From contig NZ_JBHIKY010000007.1 in assembly GCF_042139015.1 (NCBI RefSeq), forward strand, positions 124,001-188,000: a DNA stretch of 64,000 nt, written 5' to 3'. The notes below the pieces were generated by a model that was not told the origin of the DNA, made no database searches, and worked only from the letters and a program-made list of their open reading frames with translations. Each line of letters begins with the position of its first letter. Within the stretch, counting starts at the first letter, position 1. Positions 59,351 to 64,000 of this stretch are shown here, piece by piece. The stretch comes from JBHIKY01 sp042139015. GTDB lineage: Bacteria; Bacillota; Bacilli; Bacillales; Marinococcaceae. Both the position numbers and the translations under genes were made by a program.

Positions 59351-60956
59351 TATTATTTCCTTTACTTTTAGCTATTGTTTTTCCGCTATTTTGTGTCAGC
59401 CCACTCCTGGTAACATTTATTTGGCTGATCAGATGCGGCCTTTTTGTCAAAAACTTCTTTGGCAGGCGGAAGATAACATCTTGTTGATCAGAAAGGTTAA
59501 ATGGAGCCATAGGAGTTAAGTACGGAATTCCAAAAGATCGAAGGCTTACAGTATGAGCCAATAAAGCGATTGCTCCTAACCCAACTCCGTAGAGTCCAAA
59601 TAAACTAGCCAATATCATCATGCCAAATCGCATTAACCTCGTAGCATCTGTCATCGAGTAATGAGGAATCGTAAAGCTTGCTATAGCCGTTGCTGCCACT
59701 ATAATTACCATTGCACTGGATACGATACCCGCCATCACTGCTGCCTCACCGATAACAAGAGCACCTACAATAGAAACAGCCTGTCCCACCTGGCGCGGCA
59801 TACGGAGACCAGCTTCACGCAAAATTTCAAATGTAAATTCCATTAATAAGGCTTCGATAATTACAGGAAATGGAATACCTTCTCGCTGTGATGCGAGGTT
59901 AATAAGGAGCGGCGTCGGAATTAACTCAGGATGAAACGATACAAACGCAATGAAAAGAGACGAACCAAACAGGGTGATAAAAAAGGATAATACCCTGATA
60001 ATTCTTAAAAAGGAGGCGATACTCCACGTCAAATAATAATCCTCAGCTGATTGAAAAAACTGGATAAATGTCGCTGGCAAAATTAAAGGAACCGGTGTAC
60101 CGTCAACAAAAATTGTTACACGTCCTTCGAGCAGGTTTCCTGAAACGACATCTGGGCGCTCTGTTACCAAAATGGTAGGCAAGGGAGTCCAAAAATCATC
60201 AGTGATCCACTCTTCGATCGTATTCGAGCCAAGAACTTCAGCAACATCTATCTTATTCAAACGATCTTTTACTTCTCGGAGCAGCTTCTCGCTTGCGATC
60301 CCTTTTATATACATAATGGCAACCTCTGTTTGAGTAATGCTGCCAATCTTCATTGTTTCCAACCATAGACTGGGGCTTTTTATTCTGGCTCGGACCATAG
60401 CAGTATTTGTAAGAAGCGACTCTGTAAAACTGTCTTTAGGACCACGAATGGATACTTCTGAAGTAGGTTCTGTAATGGACCTCACTTCTCTGTCTTCTAA
60501 AGCACATCCAAGTGCATGATTCCACCCATCAACCAAAACAATTGTTTGGCCTGCCAGTAGCAGAAGAAATAATTCGTTCAAATTTTTTATTTCCTCAACT
60601 TTAGTGATAGGAAGCAAGCTTTCTTTCATAAAATTTCCCATTTGTTCTGGAGACAATGCTTCCTCATTTTCCATCAGAGGAATTTCACTCATTAGTCTTT
60701 CCATAATAAAACTACCCGTCATTTTTTTATCTGCTAATCCATCAATGTATATAGAAGCAGCTCTATGAAGCATTGGTTTTCCCATTTTAAATACACGAAC
60801 AATTAAATCACTGCTGTTTCCGAATTTCCCTCGGATTTCTTCAAGATTTTCCTCTAAACATTGATTCAGTTCCTTTGGCTCTAAAGTTATTTCATTTTTT
60901 TCCTCAGAGAGCCTTTTTCTTCGTCTCCTGGTTATTCGATTCCGAGAATTATTCAT
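59343..60956 (-). CDS. Spore germinant receptor subunit A (GerAA family)
   Basis: A 537-residue GerAA protein. A hydrophilic N-terminal domain of about 300 residues carries family motifs VDGWNHALGCALEDREVRSITEPTSEVSIRGPKDSFTESL (about 140-180, in part) and GTPVPLILPATFIQFFQSAEDYY. Four or five membrane helices follow near 310-465, with the conserved FITLFGSSLFIAFVSFHPELIPTPLL. The N-terminus is strongly basic (RITRRRRKR). GerAA-type subunits may form the conduit for cation release. It is the first gene of the operon; the upstream AT-rich gap should hold a sigmaG promoter, which I did not identify. Confidence 0.95.
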   Translation of the reverse strand: MNNSRNRITRRRRKRLSEEKNEITLEPKELNQCLEENLEEIRGKFGNSSDLIVRVFKMGKPMLHRAASIYIDGLADKKMTGSFIMERLMSEIPLMENEEALSPEQMGNFMKESLLPITKVEEIKNLNELFLLLLAGQTIVLVDGWNHALGCALEDREVRSITEPTSEVSIRGPKDSFTESLLTNTAMVRARIKSPSLWLETMKIGSITQTEVAIMYIKGIASEKLLREVKDRLNKIDVAEVLGSNTIEEWITDDFWTPLPTILVTERPDVVSGNLLEGRVTIFVDGTPVPLILPATFIQFFQSAEDYYLTWSIASFLRIIRVLSFFITLFGSSLFIAFVSFHPELIPTPLLINLASQREGIPFPVIIEALLMEFTFEILREAGLRMPRQVGQAVSIVGALVIGEAAVMAGIVSSAMVIIVAATAIASFTIPHYSMTDATRLMRFGMMILASLFGLYGVGLGAIALLAHTVSLRSFGIPYLTPMAPFNLSDQQDVIFRLPKKFLTKRPHLISQINVTRSGLTQNSGKTIAKSKGNNNE

Positions 60957-61072
60957 CTACCGTACACTCCATATCTAGAATGCTTCAAATCTTACATTGA
61001 ATTCTTTTCTAGCATGCCTATTTTCTAATTGTTCATACTGAACTAACACGAGAAATAAAGGAGCATTACACA

Positions 61073-61109
61073 AAAAAGCTGTTTCATCAAAGGACGAAGC
61101 AGCTTTTAA
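61073..61109 (-). terminator. Terminator of the copper-binding protein gene
   Basis: AAAGCTGTTTC pairs with GAAGCAGCTTT around a ten-base loop; the minus strand continues TTTTTTTG. Confidence 0.75.
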
Positions 61110-61153
61110 ATATTCCTTGTTCACGCATTATAGTTGTTCGGTAAAGATTACTG

Positions 61154-61474
61154 TTACGCAGCCATTTCCCGGCACGCTTTTGCGCAGGAATAACATGCTT
61201 CCGCGCAGCGCTGGCAGTGGTCATGGTCGTGTTTCGAGCATTCATCCCCGCATGCCTGGCAGATTTCAGCACATAATCCGCAAATTTGATTTGCGAAGGG
61301 GCTGTTACGCTGCATGGCCTGCGCAGCAAACCCACAAATATCTGCACACTCACGATCGGTGCGAATGCATTCACTTATCATTTTCACATCACTTTCCTGC
61401 AGACAAGCATCATAGCAGGTATTGCAGGCCTCCATGCAGTTTAAGCACTCTCGAATACATTCTTCATACGTCAT
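61154..61474 (-). CDS. Cys-rich four-helix-bundle copper-binding protein (DUF326/Csp type)
   Basis: A 106-residue protein with 19 cysteines spaced mostly three or four residues apart along four helices: CIRECLNCMEAC, CYDAC, CADIC, CGLCAEICQAC, CQRCAEACYSCAKAC. This is the Csp/DUF326 pattern, in which a bundle stores many Cu(I) ions. It also has a H-D-H-D-H segment before the last helix. No signal peptide is present, so it is cytosolic (Csp3-like). It stands between the ger operon and a repeat, with an RBS GGGGGCG before the start and a terminator after the stop. Confidence 0.92.
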   Translation of the reverse strand: MTYEECIRECLNCMEACNTCYDACLQESDVKMISECIRTDRECADICGFAAQAMQRNSPFANQICGLCAEICQACGDECSKHDHDHCQRCAEACYSCAKACREMAA

Positions 61475-61993
61475 ATCGACGCCCCCTTTATATTTTATCT
61501 AGGAAATGTGTTCTCGCAACTGGGATTTCTCTAACAGCATTCCCACAAATTGTGAAGAAAAATTGAAGGAATTTATTTTTTTATTAGGTCGACATAAGTC
61601 ATTTTCACAACGAAAAATGCGAATATTAAAATCTACTTTCTCTTTGTCATTCGACTTTCGCTTCAGGCGAACGCTTTCCGTGGGCTTGGCCTCAGCCTCC
61701 TCAGCAGCAAAAAGCTGCCTGCGGGGTCTTCACCTCAAGCTAGTCCCACAGGAGTCGTCGCCTTACGCTACAATCGAATGTTCGTGTTTTATATTCTGAA
61801 TCGCACTTATGAAATTGATTTGGTCTGATTTTGTTTTGGAACTGCCAGGGTCTTACCGATAAAAAAAATCTCCACGAAAACGAAGGAATCAATCGTGAAA
61901 AAAGGATTCGTTATATTTTCGGAAGACCTGTCATGAACCGCTTGAGATCGTGATACAATTAGACTACATCAGCTATTGAGGTGATATTCTACG
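61475..61993 (+). repeat. ~275-bp intergenic repeat copy 2 and flanks
   Basis: Positions 61559-61835 match 52430-52705 (AATTGAAGGAATTT, TTCGCTTCAGGCGAACGCTT, GGGCTTGGCCTCAGCC, AGTCGTCGCCTTACGCTACA, TATGAAATTGATT). This copy has an extra AAAAAGCTGC hairpin piece and lacks part of the later block. No gene is visible; 61836-61993 is the promoter region of the LysE gene. Confidence 0.7.
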
Positions 61994-62617
61994 ATGGAAT
62001 TAATTGTGCTATTATCATTTCTCGGAACCGCCGCTGCACTTACGATTGCCCCTGGCCCCGATATTTTATTTGTAGCTGCTCAAAGCAGCATTCAAAATAA
62101 AAAAGCAGGAATCATTACTGCTTTGGGGCTTTGCACTGGACTGCTCGTTCATATCACAGCAGCCGCTGCCGGCATTTCCGCTTTACTTTATCAATCATCA
62201 GTAACATTTACAGCCGTAAAAATTACCGGTGCTGCTTATTTACTCTATCTCGCATGGCAGGCTTTCCGCTCTAAAAATGGCTCTGAATCGTCCAGCACTC
62301 ATACTGAAATTCTATATAGTGATTTATATAAAAAAGGAATTCTCATGAATTTGCTTAATCCAAAGGTATCTTTATTTTTTCTCGCGTTGCTTCCTCAATT
62401 TACTACCACTGGCTCTCTGCCGATAGTCTGGCAGATATTCATTCTAGGCGTAATATTCCTGGTGCAGGCGCTCATTATTTTTTCAGTTGTCAGTATTTTA
62501 GCCGGGAAAATCAATCAGTGGCTGACCGGCAGTTCACGTTTTTCCAAACGATTGAATTTCTTACAAGGCAGCTTGTTTACAGTCATCGGCCTGCAAATAT
62601 TGTTCAGTGAAAAATAA
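61994..62617 (+). CDS. LysE/RhtB-family amino-acid exporter
   Basis: A 207-residue membrane protein with six helices. The family N-terminal motif TIAPGPDILFVAAQS is at about 17-31, followed by KAGIITALGLCTGLLVH and ILMNLLNPKVSLFFLALLPQF near 115-135, all characteristic of RhtB-type translocators. These export homoserine, threonine, leucine or analogues; the substrate is unresolved. ATG 61994 follows GAGGTGATATTCT. It is monocistronic and followed by a hairpin terminator at 62630-62661 shared with the convergent pseudogene. Confidence 0.9.
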   Translation: MELIVLLSFLGTAAALTIAPGPDILFVAAQSSIQNKKAGIITALGLCTGLLVHITAAAAGISALLYQSSVTFTAVKITGAAYLLYLAWQAFRSKNGSESSSTHTEILYSDLYKKGILMNLLNPKVSLFFLALLPQFTTTGSLPIVWQIFILGVIFLVQALIIFSVVSILAGKINQWLTGSSRFSKRLNFLQGSLFTVIGLQILFSEK

Positions 62618-62629
62618 ATAAAACGAAAT

Positions 62630-62664
62630 GAAGCAGCCAGGAACATTTCCCTGACTGCTTCTTA
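62630..62664. terminator. Bidirectional terminator after the LysE gene
   Basis: GAAGCAGCCAGG and CCTGACTGCTTC form a 12-bp stem with one mismatch and an eight-base loop. Confidence 0.65.
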
Positions 62665-62673
62665 ATGGATCAG

Positions 62674-63069
62674 TTATTCGTTTAATACAGCTTCGGCCAT
62701 TTTTCGATGCTCTTCTTTTCCTGTGAGCACAGCAAATTCTGCAATTGGCTGCTGGATAAGCTGCATTCCTTTCGATGATATGCTCCAGCATGCCTTCCCA
62801 TACCTTACCTCTGGCTCTTTCATAGGCATGAAGCACTCTATCTGTGCCTGAATTTCCAAAGATGGCGTACATTATCACAAAATCAACAGCAGGATCTGTC
62901 ACTTCTGCTTCTGGCCAGTCTAGTACCTGATAAGCTTTAAAGCCCGGTACTCAGCCTCAGCACGTTCTAGCACAACCCCGCGGCGCGGGGAACGAAGCAC
63001 CCATTTTGACCCTTCTTGATCTCTTCCAAATACAACGGTGAAATCCATTCCTGATTGATCTGTAAGCAT
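62674..63069 (-). pseudogene. Degraded macrolide 2'-phosphotransferase-like (APH family) gene
   Basis: Three pieces of one family appear in order on the minus strand but in different frames. From 63069: GMDFTVVFGRDQEGSKWVL followed by RSPRRGVVLERAEAEYRALKLI, the N-terminal kinase lobe. From about 62943: AYQVLDWPEAEVTDPAVDF followed by a helical segment with GKVWEGMLEHI, the catalytic C-lobe with the DFG-equivalent D. After a frameshift near 62765: PIAEFAVLTGKEEHRKMAEAV to the stop at 62674. The middle of the protein (about 150 residues, including the catalytic loop) and the extreme N-terminus are missing. It resembles Bacillus Mph-type macrolide kinases. The gene cannot make an active enzyme. 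Confidence 0.82.
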
Positions 63070-63096
63070 AGTATATCTTATGAATGAAGGCACGTC

Positions 63097-63474
63097 TTAA
63101 TGCGTTTGATAAAGCTCTGCTTGTTGAAAGTCAATGATAAACTGGTGTTTCTTTAAAATGTCGAGCCCAATTAAGCCGGGATGATTTTCAGGGAGCAGGC
63201 CGATATCAACCCTTACATTTTTTATTATATATAGCCCTATATCAATTTTATCCATCGTTTTCATAAAGAACGGAGCTGTTCCACCTATTCCATAAGCTTC
63301 GTATATAGCATCTCCATTTTCATAGGTGACGCCTACAGCTTCTAATACGTCCGGACTGATAATCGTGTGAGAGGAGCCGGTGTCTATAATCATGTTTCCA
63401 ATAAGTGTAGATTTACCACGAAAAGTAACAGTAATAGCTGCTGTCATCAAATCTCCATCATAGCTGAGTTTCAT
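63097..63474 (-). CDS. Retropepsin-like aspartyl protease-fold protein
   Basis: A 125-residue single-domain retropepsin homologue. The active-site motif IIDTGSSHTIIS is at about 29-40 and the hydrophobic-hydrophobic-G triad GLIGLDIL at about 100-107, the two signatures of the family (gag-asp_protease). One lobe would dimerise to form the active site. There is no signal peptide or membrane anchor, so it is cytosolic. It starts one base after the upstream gene's stop and is translationally coupled to it. The substrate is unknown. Confidence 0.85.
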   Translation of the reverse strand: MKLSYDGDLMTAAITVTFRGKSTLIGNMIIDTGSSHTIISPDVLEAVGVTYENGDAIYEAYGIGGTAPFFMKTMDKIDIGLYIIKNVRVDIGLLPENHPGLIGLDILKKHQFIIDFQQAELYQTH

Positions 63475-63475
63475 C

Positions 63476-63721
63476 TTACGGCCGTTTCACTTTCATCATC
63501 GGGTCACGCCGGATATTAATGATAAAGCTTTCATTAGACGTGTGATATACCATATTGCCCGGTTCAGTCCGAAAAAACTCTTTATTCGCATCTTCATCCG
63601 GAATGCCTCGTATCGGAGCCACATCCTTAACAATTTTTTTGTCGCCTTCTTCGATATAATCTCTGACAGTTACTAAGACGAACTGGTCTGGAAACAGATC
63701 CCGTACTTCCTCCCATTTCAT
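63476..63721 (-). CDS. Conserved hypothetical protein coupled to retropepsin gene
   Basis: Not recognised. About 81 residues starting at ATG 63721 behind GAGGGGGAA. It is soluble and charged: MKWEEVRDLFPDQFVLVTV, a run of strands with DYIEEGDKKIVKDVAPIRGI, and NIRRDPMMKVKRP at the end. Small proteins of this pattern (KWEEIRE.YP..WV..) are common beside retropepsin-like genes in bacteria, as I recall, and probably act with them. The stop lies one base before the start of the protease gene, so the two form an operon. The longer frame from 63757 has no RBS. Confidence 0.72.
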   Translation of the reverse strand: MKWEEVRDLFPDQFVLVTVRDYIEEGDKKIVKDVAPIRGIPDEDANKEFFRTEPGNMVYHTSNESFIINIRRDPMMKVKRP

Positions 63722-63868
63722 GATCGATTCCCCCTCAAAGTATCCTATTATTACCAACTATTATAATAGATTCATTCATTAAAAACACTAAAAAAACCGT
63801 TTCTAATAGAAGACAGTTTTCTGTGGTGGAGAATCCATGCGGTATTAGTTTATAGAATAAATAGGGAA

Positions 63869-63896
63869 GAGGAGACATGTAACACGCATCTCCTCT
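63869..63896 (-). terminator. Terminator of the LysM gene
   Basis: GAGGAGACATG and CATCTCCTC form a hairpin shortly after the LysM stop; a T-rich stretch follows on the minus strand. Confidence 0.6.
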
Positions 63897-63902
63897 CTTT
63901 CA

Positions 63903-64000
63903 TCACGGTACAAGCAGCCCATAACCGGGGGTGATGACGTCGGGGGAGAAACCTTGTCTGCTTTGGTTTGCATTTACAATATTCTGCACATTAACTCCCA
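63903..64000 (-). CDS. C-terminal end of a LysM-domain protein (partial)
   Basis: The minus strand from 64000 to the TGA at 63903 reads a frame containing VNVQNIVNANQ followed by SPDVITPGYGLLVP. This is the second half of a LysM peptidoglycan-binding repeat (I-x-x-A-N pattern, then P-G-x-x-L-x-V-P). The start lies outside the window, so the full domain layout is unknown. A spore-coat or wall protein is plausible. Confidence 0.8.
   Translation of the reverse strand, partial: GVNVQNIVNANQSRQGFSPDVITPGYGLLVP

Noticed and set aside
62561..62902. 113-codon minus-strand frame as an intact gene
   Set aside because: Its first half is the C-lobe of the phosphotransferase pseudogene; after the frameshift it reads through the terminator into the LysE gene.

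Overview
The window comes from a spore-forming, low-to-moderate GC member of the Bacillaceae. Evidence: a complete gerA-type germinant-receptor operon, an intracellular subtilisin with a LIPF propeptide motif, lutABC-lutR, citA-citR, an AraR regulon, yueI, ykhA and yckD homologues, Bacillus-type strong Shine-Dalgarno sequences and frequent TTG/GTG starts. Acidic secreted proteins suggest a halophilic or alkaliphilic lifestyle, but that is inference.

Layout. 0.1-7 kb: a fused nucleotide-sugar 4-epimerase/6-dehydrogenase, a DUF4385 remnant, ispA, a small membrane protein, tRNA-Arg(CCT), an endolysin-like amidase and a methyltransferase. 7.4-11.3 kb: a sugar-acid dehydrogenase/GntP permease pair under cre-like sites, a macrodomain protein and a methionine aminopeptidase. 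11.3-21.2 kb: an arabinose regulon (araB, araD, araA, abfA, araR, araL-araM) with six AraR-like boxes, two arrays of a 21-bp-period repeat and a MITE-like element. 21.7 kb: an acyl-CoA thioesterase. 22.3-30.7 kb: a Fur-boxed six-gene NRPS-independent siderophore operon (decarboxylase, IucA/IucC, acetyltransferase, N-monooxygenase, MFS exporter, IucA/IucC) in the order of rhizobactin/schizokinen clusters. 30.8-32.9 kb: citA and citR. 33-40.6 kb: small secreted, membrane and housekeeping genes, and a MarR-azoreductase pair. 40.7-44.3 kb: lutABC with lutR. 44.9-48.9 kb: a DUF4956 membrane protein divergent from a 1028-residue LRR-CotH-kinase surface protein. 49.2-52.3 kb: malate synthase G and its probable IclR regulator. 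52.3-56.6 kb: repeats, a 32-codon ORF, a TauE exporter with a LysR regulator, acetyltransferase and SDR genes. 56.8-61.5 kb: the ger operon, a 2-TM protein and a Cys-rich copper-binding protein. 61.5-64 kb: a second copy of a ~275-bp repeat, a LysE exporter, a wrecked macrolide-phosphotransferase gene, a retropepsin-like gene pair and the end of a LysM protein.

How genes work together. Arabinan-derived oligosaccharides would be cleaved by AbfA and arabinose passed through AraA, AraB and AraD to xylulose 5-phosphate under AraR. The siderophore operon consumes citrate, and a dedicated citrate synthase with its LysR regulator lies next to it. LutABC oxidises lactate, and GlcB condenses glyoxylate with acetyl-CoA.

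Most notable: the epimerase-dehydrogenase fusion, the LRR-CotH protein beside DUF4956, the exact 21-bp periodic arrays bracketing the ara genes, the terminator between two Fur boxes, the well-placed IclR-type operator at glcB, and the duplicated intergenic elements. No CRISPR array, intact transposase, integrase or prophage module was seen.
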